A DNA stretch of 17,431 nt, taken from contig NZ_DATITZ010000306.1 in NCBI RefSeq assembly GCF_035467215.1, positions 1-17,431 of the forward strand. Direction: 5' to 3'. Positions 5,433-13,618 of this stretch are shown here, piece by piece. The notes beneath the pieces were generated by a model. That model made no database searches, was not told the origin of the DNA, and saw only the letters and a program-made list of their open reading frames with translations. The first letter of the stretch is position 1; every line of letters starts with the position of its first letter. This DNA is from Thiocapsa sp035467215. Its GTDB lineage: Bacteria > Pseudomonadota > Gammaproteobacteria > Chromatiales > Chromatiaceae. Both the position numbers and the translations under genes were made by a program.

Positions 5433-8400
5433 GCACCTTCGAGGACAGGTCAGCGGGGACGCGGTTGAATCTCTCCGCGCTCGCCGTGCGCGAGCGCTCC
5501 GTCACGCTCTTTCTGATTCTGGTGACCGCGATCGCGGGCTTGGTCGCCTTTCTGCAGCTCGGCCGTGCCGAGGACCCGGCCTTCACCGTGCGGGTGATGG
5601 TGGTCTCGGCGCTCTGGCCGGGGGCGAGCGCGCAACAGATGCAGGATCTGGTCGCCGATCCGCTGGAGAAGCGTATCGGCGAGGTCGAGCTCTTCTACCG
5701 GCTGGAGACCACGGCGCGCCCCGGACGGGTCGACATGCTGGTCGAGTTTCAGGACTACGCCCCCTCCGAGCAGATCCCCGATCTCTTCTACCAGGTGCGC
5801 AAACGCATGTCGGATGCGGCCGGGAGTCTGCCGGCCGGGGTGCTCGGGCCTTTCGTCAACGACGACTTCTCGGACGTCTATTTCGCGCTCTATGCGCTCT
5901 CGGCACCGGATCTGCCGAACCGTCTCCTGGTGCGCGAGGCCGAGCGGATCCGCGATCGGCTGGCCCGGGTCGAAGGGGTGCAGAAGGCGCGCATCCTGGG
6001 CGAGCGCCCGCAACGTTTTTTCGTGGAGCTCGATCAGGCGCGTCTCGCCAATCTCGGGGTGTCGCCCGCCGAGGTGCGCGAGGCCCTGGATGCCCAGAAT
6101 CGACTTGCCCCGGCGGGTCTGGTCGAGACCGACGGGCCGCGGCTGTATCTGCGTCCGGACGCCGAGCTGCGCGAGCTCGAGGACATCCGTCAGGTGCCGC
6201 TGCGTGTCGGCGAGCATCTGCTGACGCTGGGCGAGATCGCCGAGGTCAGTCGCGGTTACGAGGATCCGCCCGAGTTTCTGATCCGTGCCGGCGGGGAGGA
6301 TGCGGTCCTGCTCGGCGTGGTGATGCAGCGCGGAGAGAACGGGCTGGCGCTCGGCGAGCGCTTGGTCGAGGTTCAGAAAGGGCTTGAGGCCAGTCTGCCT
6401 TTGGGTATCGGCTTCACACAGCTCACCAATCAGGCCGACGCCATCACGCATGCCGTCGACCTCTTTCAGATCAAGTTCCTGGTCGCGGTCGCGGTCGTGA
6501 TGCTGGTCAGCTTCGTCGCCATCGGCTGGCGTGCCGGGCTGGTCGTCGGCATCGCCATCCCGCTGACCCTCGCGATCACCTTTCTGCTGATGTTGATCAA
6601 GGGCATCAACCTGGACCGGGTCAGCTTGGGCGCACTCATCATCGCCCTGGGGCTCTTGGTCGACGATGCCATCATCGCCATCGAGATGATGCTGGTGAAG
6701 ATGGAGGCGGGATGGGACCGGCTGCGTGCCGCGGCCCATGCCTGGACGGTGACCGCAGCGCCCATGTTGAGCGGCACACTGGTGACCGTGATCGGCTTCG
6801 TGCCCATCGGCTTCGCGCGCTCGGGCGTGGGCGAGTACGCGGGCAACATCTTCTGGGTGCTGGCCTTCGCGCTGCTCGCCTCCTGGGTGGTGGCGGTGAC
6901 CTTCACCCCTTATCTGGGCACCTTGCTGCTGAAGGCGCCGACACGCCCGGGCGAGCATGCCGCGGAGAGCGCCTACGCGACGCCGCTTTACCGCAAGCTG
7001 CGCGGGCTGATCCGCGGCTGTGTCCGCTATAAGATCTGGGTGGTGGCCGCGACCTTCGGGCTGTTGGTCCTGTCGATCGTCGGGCTGGCCGGCAGCGTGC
7101 AGAAACAGTTCTTCCCGTCCTCGGATCGCCCGGAGGTCCTGATCGACATCCGGCTCCCCGAGGGCAGCGCGATCCGCGCGACCGCGGCCGTGGTCGAGCG
7201 GGTCGAGGCGATCCTGGCGGATGCGCCCGGCGTGCGCTCGAGCGCGGCCTATCTCGGCGCCGGGGCACCGCGATTCTTCCTGGCGCTGAACCCCGAGTTT
7301 CCGAATCCGGCGTTTGCCAAGCTGATCGTGGTGGCGGAAGGCGCGGCCGAGCGCGATGCGCTCATTGCGCAGCTCCAAGCGCATGTGGAGGCCGGTGAGT
7401 TTCCCGAGGCGCGGGTGCGGGTGCACACGCTGCTTTACGGGCCCCCGGTGATCTGGCCCGTGACCTTTCGGGTGGTGGGGCCTGATCCGCTGGTGCTGCG
7501 CCGGATCGCAGATCAAGTGCGGGATGTGGTCGCCGCTAATCCGAATACGATGGACCCGCATCTGGACTGGGGCGAGCGCGTCCCCGTGGTGCGGCTTGCG
7601 CTCGACCCGGAGCGTCTGCGTCTGATCGGGCTCACCCCGCGAGAGCTCGCCGGCCAACTGGAGTATCAGCTCTCCGGGCTGCCGGCGACCGAGATCCGCG
7701 AGGACATCCGCAATGTTCAGCTGATCCTGCGGGGGCTTGCCGAGGAGGGACCGCCGGGCGCGGACGGCGCCGGGGTCGGATCCGGAGCAGGCGGCAGCGG
7801 CGCGGCGATCACGCCGACCAGCCTCGCCGGCATCAATCTCAAGACGCTCGACGGCCGGACCATCCCGCTCGAGCAGGCCGGCGAGCTGATGATCGCCTTC
7901 GAGGACCCGGTGCTCAAGCGCTACAACCGCGAGCCCTTCATCGCGGTGCAATCCGAGGTCCGAGGCGCCCAGCCACCGAACGTGACGCAGGCCATTTGGG
8001 CCGAGCTGCAGGGGCTGATTGCCGAGCTGCCGCCCGAGTATCGGATCGACATCGGCGGTGCGGTGGAACAATCGGGCAAGGCCGATGCCTCGATCCAACG
8101 CGTCCAGCCGATCATGCTGGCCTTGATGCTGATCGTCATCATGCTCCAGATGCGCAGCTTCTCGGGCACGCTCATGGTCGTGGCCACGGCGCCGCTCGGT
8201 GTGATCGGGGCCACGCTTGCCTTGCTGATCGCCGATCGTCCGTTCGGCTTCGTCGCGCTGCTCGGGCTGATCGGTCTGGCCGGCATCCTGATGCGCAACA
8301 CACTCATCCTGGCCAAGCAGATCGAGGACAACCTGCATCAGGGGCTGGAGCGTTCCGCGGCGGTCGTGGAGGCCACGGTACAGCGTGCGCGCCCGGTGGT

Positions 8401-8587
8401 GCTGACCGCGGCGGCGGCCGTCTTCGCCTTCATCCCGCTGACCACGGATACCTTCTGGGGGCCGCTCGCCTTTGTGCTGATCGGCGGGGTGTTGGTCGGT
8501 ACCCTGATTACGCTGCTGTTTCTGCCGGCGCTTTACGCAGTGTGGTTTCGTGTGCGCTTGAGCGCGACGAGCACATCCGGCGCATGA
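5429..8587 (+). CDS. RND family efflux pump, inner-membrane transporter (AcrB-like)
   Basis: This is the proton-driven pump of a tripartite exporter, 1052 residues, normal for the family. Hydrophobic segments fall as expected: one near 24-44, a group at ~340-490, one near ~535, and a group at ~895-1040, with two large periplasmic loops between. TM4 carries the conserved acid pair Asp412-Asp413 in LLVDDAIIAIEM, equivalent to AcrB D407/D408. In TM10 the residue before the conserved Asn is Arg956 (LMRNTLIL) instead of the Lys (K940) of AcrB, and Lys963 lies two turns later. A Gly/Ala-rich stretch at 772-793 interrupts the second periplasmic loop. The motif pattern fits drug/organic-solute (HAE-1-like) exporters more than heavy-metal ones. 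Translation is coupled to the adaptor gene. No outer-membrane factor gene is adjacent. Substrate unknown. Confidence 0.92.
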   Translation: MSTFEDRSAGTRLNLSALAVRERSVTLFLILVTAIAGLVAFLQLGRAEDPAFTVRVMVVSALWPGASAQQMQDLVADPLEKRIGEVELFYRLETTARPGRVDMLVEFQDYAPSEQIPDLFYQVRKRMSDAAGSLPAGVLGPFVNDDFSDVYFALYALSAPDLPNRLLVREAERIRDRLARVEGVQKARILGERPQRFFVELDQARLANLGVSPAEVREALDAQNRLAPAGLVETDGPRLYLRPDAELRELEDIRQVPLRVGEHLLTLGEIAEVSRGYEDPPEFLIRAGGEDAVLLGVVMQRGENGLALGERLVEVQKGLEASLPLGIGFTQLTNQADAITHAVDLFQIKFLVAVAVVMLVSFVAIGWRAGLVVGIAIPLTLAITFLLMLIKGINLDRVSLGALIIALGLLVDDAIIAIEMMLVKMEAGWDRLRAAAHAWTVTAAPMLSGTLVTVIGFVPIGFARSGVGEYAGNIFWVLAFALLASWVVAVTFTPYLGTLLLKAPTRPGEHAAESAYATPLYRKLRGLIRGCVRYKIWVVAATFGLLVLSIVGLAGSVQKQFFPSSDRPEVLIDIRLPEGSAIRATAAVVERVEAILADAPGVRSSAAYLGAGAPRFFLALNPEFPNPAFAKLIVVAEGAAERDALIAQLQAHVEAGEFPEARVRVHTLLYGPPVIWPVTFRVVGPDPLVLRRIADQVRDVVAANPNTMDPHLDWGERVPVVRLALDPERLRLIGLTPRELAGQLEYQLSGLPATEIREDIRNVQLILRGLAEEGPPGADGAGVGSGAGGSGAAITPTSLAGINLKTLDGRTIPLEQAGELMIAFEDPVLKRYNREPFIAVQSEVRGAQPPNVTQAIWAELQGLIAELPPEYRIDIGGAVEQSGKADASIQRVQPIMLALMLIVIMLQMRSFSGTLMVVATAPLGVIGATLALLIADRPFGFVALLGLIGLAGILMRNTLILAKQIEDNLHQGLERSAAVVEATVQRARPVVLTAAAAVFAFIPLTTDTFWGPLAFVLIGGVLVGTLITLLFLPALYAVWFRVRLSATSTSGA

Positions 8588-8636
8588 CCGAAAGCCGACA
8601 CCGCGCGGGCATCATCCGCCTTCGGTAAGGCGCGGC

Positions 8637-9872
8637 TTAACCCCAATTGAACCGGTCGTCTTCCGATCCGGACTCGCCTTCGAGGATCTTACGCTTACCG
8701 TCGAGCAGAAAGGCGATGGCGCGTTTCAGGTCCGTGAGCATGACCACCTGCTCGGCCCCCTGTCGCATCGAGGCGTAAGAGGCCGCGAGCAGGACGGCGT
8801 TTTGGATGTCACCGCCCGCGGCACCCTCGGAATAGAGCGCCAGGCTCTCGAAATCGACATCCTCCGCCAGCGGCAACTGGGGCGGGATATGGCAGCGCCA
8901 GATCTGCTCGCGCTGCTCGGTGGCGGGGAGCTTGAACTCGACATGGGCGAGCATGCGCCGCAGGAAGGCTGTGTCGTAATTGCCGACCAGATTCGAGGCG
9001 AAGATGACCGCTCCGTCGAAATTGTCGAGCTCGATCAAGGTCGTGCTGCGCGCGACATTGATGCTGTTGTCCGCCGATTGGGAGACGTTGACCAGACGCT
9101 TGCCGAGGATGGAGTCGGCCTCGTCGAAAAAGAGTAGGGCGCCCGTCTCGGATGCCTTGGCGAAGGCGGCCTTGATGTTCTTGGGGGTTTCGCCGACATA
9201 CTTGGATTCCAGCTCGGCGTAGCTGATGCGCAGGATCTTCTTGGCGAGCAGGTCGGCGATGGCATCCGCGGCGAGGGTCTTGCCGGTACCCGGCGGGCCG
9301 TAGAAGTTGAGCGCCACCCTGCGTCCGGTGCGCGCGACCGAACACAGCCCCCAGGTCACGTAGATCAAGTCCTGAGAGACGAGCACGTTGGTCGCCTCGC
9401 GGATGCGCTCCAGGGTGTCCTGATCGAGGATGAGCTGATTGAGGGTGTGGCGAGGCTCGACCGGCTCGATGCCCTCCAGGCGCGTCTCTTCCGTCTCGTC
9501 GGGCGGCGATGCAGCGGCGCCGGGCTGCGCCATCGCAACGCCATTGGTCGTGACGGTTTGGCCGTAGGGGTGCTCCAGGGTCGTCTTCGTCGGATTGAAA
9601 TCGACCCGGATCTTCGGCTTGTTCAGGAGCCCCGGAAACTCGGATGTTTCGAGCACCTGGACCAGCCGTTTCAGAAAGGCGTTGGACGCCGCCGGCTCGA
9701 CTTCTACCGAGGTGCCCTGCCCCTTTTCCAAGCAGTGCGGGCAGTACAGGAGAGGTGCGCCGACCACCTCGACGAAGAAGTGGCCGAGATTGCTCTTCTT
9801 GCCGTGGTGCGAGAGCACCAGCTCGCAGCCATGCACCGGACAGGTCGGCGTCTTGCGCAGCAGAGACATCAC
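8637..9872 (-). CDS. AAA ATPase with N-terminal zinc-binding motif
   Basis: This is a 411-residue single-ring AAA protein. The ATPase module spans ~185-395. It has Walker A GPPGTGKT (192-199), the pore-type KYVGETPKNI segment (224-233), Walker B LLFFDEAD (246-253), sensor 1 ASN (292-294), and an arginine-finger pair in FLRRM (Arg305, Arg306). GGDIQNAV (353-360) occupies the sensor-2 helix position. This pattern is of the classical clade (FtsH, p97, Vps4, katanin). The N-terminal ~50 residues hold Cys11 and Cys16 (CPVHGC) and Cys44 and Cys47 (CPHC), a probable zinc site. A flexible Pro/Ala/Glu linker (~112-140) follows. There is no protease domain or membrane segment. The first codon may be GTG (9872) or the next ATG (9869); neither has a good ribosome site. 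It lies 96 bp downstream of the permease gene and converges on the efflux operon. Substrate unknown. Confidence 0.8.
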   Translation of the reverse strand: MMSLLRKTPTCPVHGCELVLSHHGKKSNLGHFFVEVVGAPLLYCPHCLEKGQGTSVEVEPAASNAFLKRLVQVLETSEFPGLLNKPKIRVDFNPTKTTLEHPYGQTVTTNGVAMAQPGAAASPPDETEETRLEGIEPVEPRHTLNQLILDQDTLERIREATNVLVSQDLIYVTWGLCSVARTGRRVALNFYGPPGTGKTLAADAIADLLAKKILRISYAELESKYVGETPKNIKAAFAKASETGALLFFDEADSILGKRLVNVSQSADNSINVARSTTLIELDNFDGAVIFASNLVGNYDTAFLRRMLAHVEFKLPATEQREQIWRCHIPPQLPLAEDVDFESLALYSEGAAGGDIQNAVLLAASYASMRQGAEQVVMLTDLKRAIAFLLDGKRKILEGESGSEDDRFNWG

Positions 9873-9949
9873 CCGCGAGCCCTATAAAACCGCGTCTCGT
9901 ACGACATGCACTCTGTTCATTCGGGTCTCGCCCTCGCAGGAGTCCACGC

Positions 9950-9961
9950 CCGCTGCAGCGG
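9950..9961. repeat. 12-bp perfect palindrome in the permease/ATPase gap
   Basis: CCGCTGCAGCGG is a perfect 12-bp palindrome just after the permease stop codon (minus strand) and ~80 bp before the AAA gene start. There is no T-run, so it is not a clear intrinsic terminator. It could be an RNA stem or a protein-binding site, or chance in GC-rich DNA. Confidence 0.25.
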
Positions 9962-9968
9962 ACGCGGT

Positions 9969-11930
9969 TCAGCCAAAGACCACATTGAGCATGGTCAGCG
10001 CCACGACCAGGAAGATGATCGTCATGATCCCGCCGGCCCGCATGAAGTCGACGACCCGATAATTGCCTGGTCCCATGAGCAGCGCGTTGACCTGATGGGT
10101 CGGAATCAAGAAGGAGTTCGACGTTGCGATGGCGACCGTCAATGCGAAGACGGCCGGGTTCGCGCCGATCCCCAGGGCCATGTTGACCGCCAGCGGGACG
10201 AGCAAGACGGTCGCGCCGACGTTCGACATCACCAAGGTGAAGAAGGTGGCGAGCACCGCGAGCGCGGCTTGGACGACCCAGATCGGCACGTCGCCGAGCG
10301 CCGTCAGTGTCTGCTGGGCGATCCAGGCGGCGGTGCCGCTGGCCTCGACCGCGAGCCCGAGCGGGATGAGCGAGGCCAACAGAAAGACCGTCTTCCAACT
10401 CACGGCCTCGTAGGCCTCGTCGATCGAGAGCACGCCCGCGAGGATCATGCCCATGGCGCCGGTGAGCAGGGCCACCGAAAGCCGCAGATCGGTCAGGAGC
10501 ACCAAGGCCAGCGTGATCACGAAGAAGACCAGAGCCGCGCGGACCTTATGCGGACGCAGCTCCTCGTGAGGATACTCGGTCGTGACCACGACGAAGTTGC
10601 GGTCCTTGGTCAGGCGCGTCAGGTCTGCCCAGGTCGTGTGGACCACCAAGGCATCGCCGGCGAGCAGGGGCGTATTGCGCACGCCGCCGGTGTTGAAGGT
10701 GATCTGGGTACCGCCGCGATTGATGGCGAGTAGGGAGAGCCCGTAGGTCTTGCGCATCCAGACATCGCGCGCGGTCTTGCCGATCAGGCTCGAGCCGGGC
10801 GGGATCACGATCTCGGCGACGCCCGCCTTGGTGTTGGACATCGCCTCGGAGAAGAGCTCGAGGTCGGGTTTGACATCGACCGCGTTCTCCTCGGCAAAGC
10901 GCTTGAGCTTCTCCTCGGTCCCAAGCAGACCGAGCGTCGTGCCGGGCTCGATGCCCAGCGAGCGATCCACGCCGTCGGCACCCAGACGCAGCCCGTCACC
11001 CTTCTCGACGGCGATGACCCGTATCCGCCAGGTCTGCTCCAGGTCGTCGACGCTCATGCCGACCAGCGTACTCTCCGGACGGAGTCTGATCTCGCGGATC
11101 TCGAAGGAGGACAGCCCGTAGGTTTCCGCGAAATAGGCGCTGGCATCGTTGCCGGTCAGCATCTCGTTCCCGCGCGAGGGCAGGACGAAGCGTCCGGCAA
11201 GCACGAAATAGAGGATACCTGCGATCAGCAGGGCGATGCCGATCGGCGTGACATCGAAAAGCTGAAAGGTCTCCATCGGCGCCGTACCCGCCGGGAGTGC
11301 CTTGTTCGAGGTTAGGATCAGGTCGTTCAAGAGGATCAGCGGGCTGGAGCCGACCATGGTGATGGTGCCGCCGAGGATGGCGCAGAAGCCCATCGGCATG
11401 AGCAGGCGGGACATCGGCAACCCGGTGCGCGCGGAAATGCGGCTGACCACGGGCAAAAAGAGCGCCGCGGCCCCGACGTTCTGCATGAAGCTCGAGATGC
11501 CGCCGACGGTTCCGGAGATCAGCGGGATGATCCGCGACTCGGTTTTGCCGCCGATGCGCATGATGAAGCCCGCGACCTTGGACATGATTCCGGTCTTGTC
11601 GAGCCCGGCCCCGATGATCATGACCGCGATGATGGAGATGACCGCGTTGCTCGCGAAGCCGTCGAACAGATGCTCGACCGGCACCAGCCCCTGCCCGAGC
11701 CCCATCAAGGGCGCAAATAGCCCGGACAGCCCGAGCAGAACCATGATACTGATCGCGGCGACGTCGACGGTGACGACCTCGAAGGCGAACAGAAAAATGG
11801 TCAGGAGAAGGAAGCCGACGACCCAGGCGATCTCCACGGACGGGACGATACCGGCGAGGTAGAACCCGACGACTGCAAAGACGACCGCGGCGAGATCGGT
11901 CTTGGTCAGGGCGCGAAAAGCGGCGAGCAT
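9969..11930 (-). CDS. SLC13-type anion permease with two RCK_C (TrkA-C) domains
   Basis: This 653-residue inner-membrane transporter belongs to the divalent anion:Na+ symporter (SLC13/CitT) superfamily. Two membrane halves, ~12-250 and ~464-653, are separated by a soluble insert with two RCK_C domains (~274-348, EIREIRLRPESTLVGMSVDDL; ~367-450, AEIVIPPGSSLIGKTARDV). The half-repeat signatures SSFMQNVGAAALFLPVV (146-162) and the later VMSNVGATVLLVPL mark the re-entrant hairpins that bind substrate. Members with paired RCK_C domains are usually annotated as sulfate or other inorganic-anion permeases. In a sulfur-oxidising host sulfate is attractive, but the substrate is not visible in the sequence. 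The ATG at 11930 is preceded on its strand by GAGAGGA (about 11940-11946). The AAA ATPase gene follows on the same strand. Confidence 0.88.
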   Translation of the reverse strand: MLAAFRALTKTDLAAVVFAVVGFYLAGIVPSVEIAWVVGFLLLTIFLFAFEVVTVDVAAISIMVLLGLSGLFAPLMGLGQGLVPVEHLFDGFASNAVISIIAVMIIGAGLDKTGIMSKVAGFIMRIGGKTESRIIPLISGTVGGISSFMQNVGAAALFLPVVSRISARTGLPMSRLLMPMGFCAILGGTITMVGSSPLILLNDLILTSNKALPAGTAPMETFQLFDVTPIGIALLIAGILYFVLAGRFVLPSRGNEMLTGNDASAYFAETYGLSSFEIREIRLRPESTLVGMSVDDLEQTWRIRVIAVEKGDGLRLGADGVDRSLGIEPGTTLGLLGTEEKLKRFAEENAVDVKPDLELFSEAMSNTKAGVAEIVIPPGSSLIGKTARDVWMRKTYGLSLLAINRGGTQITFNTGGVRNTPLLAGDALVVHTTWADLTRLTKDRNFVVVTTEYPHEELRPHKVRAALVFFVITLALVLLTDLRLSVALLTGAMGMILAGVLSIDEAYEAVSWKTVFLLASLIPLGLAVEASGTAAWIAQQTLTALGDVPIWVVQAALAVLATFFTLVMSNVGATVLLVPLAVNMALGIGANPAVFALTVAIATSNSFLIPTHQVNALLMGPGNYRVVDFMRAGGIMTIIFLVVALTMLNVVFG

Positions 11931-12331
11931 GCTGAAATGTCCTCTCTGTGTTCGGGTCCGTGCAACGGCTTCGGCGCCGAGCCTTCGACAGGGTGCCGAG
12001 CGGACCTGTTGTTATGGCCTGCGGTGTCGCGGGACGACGGCTCCTTCAGGTGTTGCGGCGGATGCTCCGGCAGACGGGGCAGCTCGGGCTCGGAGCGTGA
12101 ACGGCTCTCGTCTCTGCGCCGTGAAGGATCGCCGAAAGACCAGTGATCATAATGAATCGGATCCGGTTTTTCCCGGTTTTCTTCGAGGTCTTGCGCGTGC
12201 GCCCGACTTGGAGTGCGCGTTTCGGTGCCTCCGACATCCGTGTCGTAAGAATCCGGTCTGTAGCTCTGAACCCGGCGCACTGCTAGTCTTGATCCCATCT
12301 TTTAAACCGATCGCGTCCGGAGTCCGGAGCC
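11931..12331. other. Intergenic region (401 bp) between divergent genes
   Basis: This gap separates the minus-strand permease from the plus-strand protease, so it should hold both promoters. The permease ribosome site is at its left end. Near the right end, TGCTAGTCT (12281-12289) resembles an extended -10 for the protease gene, but no convincing -35 precedes it. A CATAAT box (12148-12153) lies in a locally AT-richer stretch, without a matching -35. Short open frames here (for example a 44-codon frame from 12152) have no ribosome site or recognisable product. I see no RNA gene or repeat family. Confidence 0.5.
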
Positions 12332-13105
12332 ATGAAGCACCTTGTTCGTCGGGTCCTGGTCAACCTCTGTTGGATCTCCGGCATTCTGCTCGGAACCGCA
12401 GACGCGGCTCCGCTGGTGAACGTCGAGGAGGAGCTGCAGCGTCTGATGGCGGAGCACGGGTTCGAGGTGCGCGGCATCGAGCAAACGGCCGACATGGAGG
12501 GACGCGCCGAGGGTGCCGAGCTGGTGCCTCGCCTTCGCGTACTGCTGGACGGTTTCGACCATGTGATCGTTCAGACCGACAACGGCGGGGTCGATCGGGT
12601 CATTATCCTCGGCGAGAAGGTTGCCGTGGTCGCGCCGCCGTTGATCATCGATGGTGAGGGATCGGGTTTCCCCTCGGACGCCGCCCCGCAGGGCGAGGAA
12701 GGCCAACCGGGCGATCCAATCGTCTTGCCGACGCAGCGTCAGGGAACCTCGCATGCCGTGAACCTGACCATCGAGGGGCCGAACGGCCAGCGCGTGCAGC
12801 GCGTGTTGCTGATCGACACGGGTTCGGATCATGTGGTCCTGCCGGCCTCCTTGATCGGCCCGCTCGGGATCTCGCCGAACGATCTGCGGATGCAGACGGT
12901 ACAGACCGCCAACGGGACCGTCGACGCGCGGCTTGGTACCTTGAGCGGTGTGTGGCTGGGAGAGACGCGGGTCGAAGGCGTCTCCGCAGCCTTCATCGAC
13001 GACGCCCGGCTCGGTGGGAACGCCCTCTTGGGGATGAGCTTGCTCGGTCGCTTCCGCGTCACCATCGACGACGAGCAGAATCAGCTGACCTTGGCGGCTC
13101 GGTAG
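12332..13105 (+). CDS. Secreted retropepsin-like aspartic protease (clan AA)
   Basis: This 257-residue protein has a signal peptide (basic MKHLVRR, hydrophobic core to ~20, Ala-x-Ala site GTADA|AP near residue 25), so it is periplasmic or anchored. The C-terminal ~125 residues are a single retropepsin-like domain. LLIDTGSDHVVLP has the catalytic DTG at 162-164, and the C-terminal ALLGMSLLGRF (231-241) plus ITLA-type last strand (TIDDEQNQLTL) are the hallmark of the bacterial TIGR02281-type proteases. A single DTG means it must dimerise to be active. Residues 30-105 form a separate domain I do not recognise, joined by a Gly/Pro/Glu-rich linker (~106-135). The start has GGAG at 12319-12322, 9 nt upstream. 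Physiological substrate unknown. Confidence 0.85.
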   Translation: MKHLVRRVLVNLCWISGILLGTADAAPLVNVEEELQRLMAEHGFEVRGIEQTADMEGRAEGAELVPRLRVLLDGFDHVIVQTDNGGVDRVIILGEKVAVVAPPLIIDGEGSGFPSDAAPQGEEGQPGDPIVLPTQRQGTSHAVNLTIEGPNGQRVQRVLLIDTGSDHVVLPASLIGPLGISPNDLRMQTVQTANGTVDARLGTLSGVWLGETRVEGVSAAFIDDARLGGNALLGMSLLGRFRVTIDDEQNQLTLAAR

Positions 13106-13140
13106 GGCTGAAGAAGTCGCCTGACGCCGGCGAGCGTTAC

Positions 13141-13156
13141 GGGATGGCAACATCCC
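13141..13156 (+). other. Hairpin with GCAA tetraloop
   Basis: GGGATG and CATCCC form a perfect 6-bp stem closed by GCAA, a GNRA-type tetraloop that makes RNA hairpins very stable. It lies 35 bp after the protease stop codon and directly before a second hairpin. The likely role is 3'-end stabilisation or termination of the protease mRNA. Confidence 0.4.
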
Positions 13157-13162
13157 GGGATC

Positions 13163-13186
13163 GACGACTTGCAGTCGTCTTCTTCC
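13163..13186 (+). terminator. Possible intrinsic terminator after the aspartic protease gene
   Basis: GACGACT (13163-13169) and AGTCGTC (13173-13179) form a perfect 7-bp stem with a 3-nt loop. The stem is followed by TTCTTCC. The T-run is broken by C, so termination may be partial. GAAGAAGTCG near 13111 could pair with CGTCTTCTTC here at nine of ten positions, offering a competing structure. Confidence 0.45.
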
Positions 13187-13249
13187 GCCTCCCGGATGGC
13201 CCGAGGGGGCGAGCTCGACGCGACGATTCAGGGTTCGGCGCGGTTTAGG

Positions 13250-13618
13250 ATGATCGACCACGGATTCTTGTTGGGAGCACTTGTGGCGGTGGAGCTCGCC
13301 GCCCAAGTCGCCACCGCAGCTCACCTTCTGCTCAGCCGTCGCGACGTGCCTTCCACAGTCGGTTGGGCGGGGCTGGTCATTCTGGCCCCGATGGCCGGGC
13401 TGGTGCTCTACTGGCTGTTCGGGATCAACCGCATCACCCTGAAGCTCATGCAGTGGGCCGCGCAAGCCCAGGTTGACCAGCTTCTGGAGGGGCACTGCCG
13501 GATCCGGCTCTCCCCGCCACCCTTCGATCACACCAAGCTGATGCTGATCGACGATGCCTGGTCATTTCTCGGCTCGGCAAACTCGGAAGGCCCCGTAGGT
13601 CGGGTTAGCGCAGCTTAA
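13250..13618 (+). pseudogene. Cardiolipin synthase remnant (phospholipase D family), internally deleted and truncated
   Basis: The 122-codon frame joins two non-adjacent parts of a cardiolipin synthase. Residues 1-61 are the N-terminal PLDc_N membrane domain (two helices, ~5-27 and ~36-57, ending in VLYWLFGINRI). Residues ~65-112 are the second HKD domain, with RIRLSPPPFDHTKLMLIDD holding the H-x-K-x4-D motif (His94, Lys96, Asp101) and the following GSAN. The first HKD domain and ~250 intervening residues are missing; the junction is near 13430-13441. After SAN the usual DPRSL...NFE sequence is replaced by a short unrelated tail, and the stop codon lies inside a REP-like palindrome. Both HKD motifs are needed for activity, so this should be dead. 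The ATG at 13250 lacks a good ribosome site. Confidence 0.75.

Noticed and set aside
5450..8338. 962-codon open frame antisense to the RND pump gene
   Set aside because: It is a by-product of high GC and the codon bias of the sense gene. Its translation is rich in Arg, His, Gln and Asp with no recognisable domain, and the sense strand is a clear RND transporter.
8587..8626. ACCGAA/TTCGGT inverted repeat between the convergent pump and AAA genes, as a terminator
   Set aside because: The loop is 28 bp, the stem only 6 bp, and there is no T-run.
12152..12286. 44-codon small ORF in the 401-bp intergenic gap
   Set aside because: No ribosome site, Arg/Val/Phe-rich translation of no known type, and it overlaps the expected promoter region of the protease gene.
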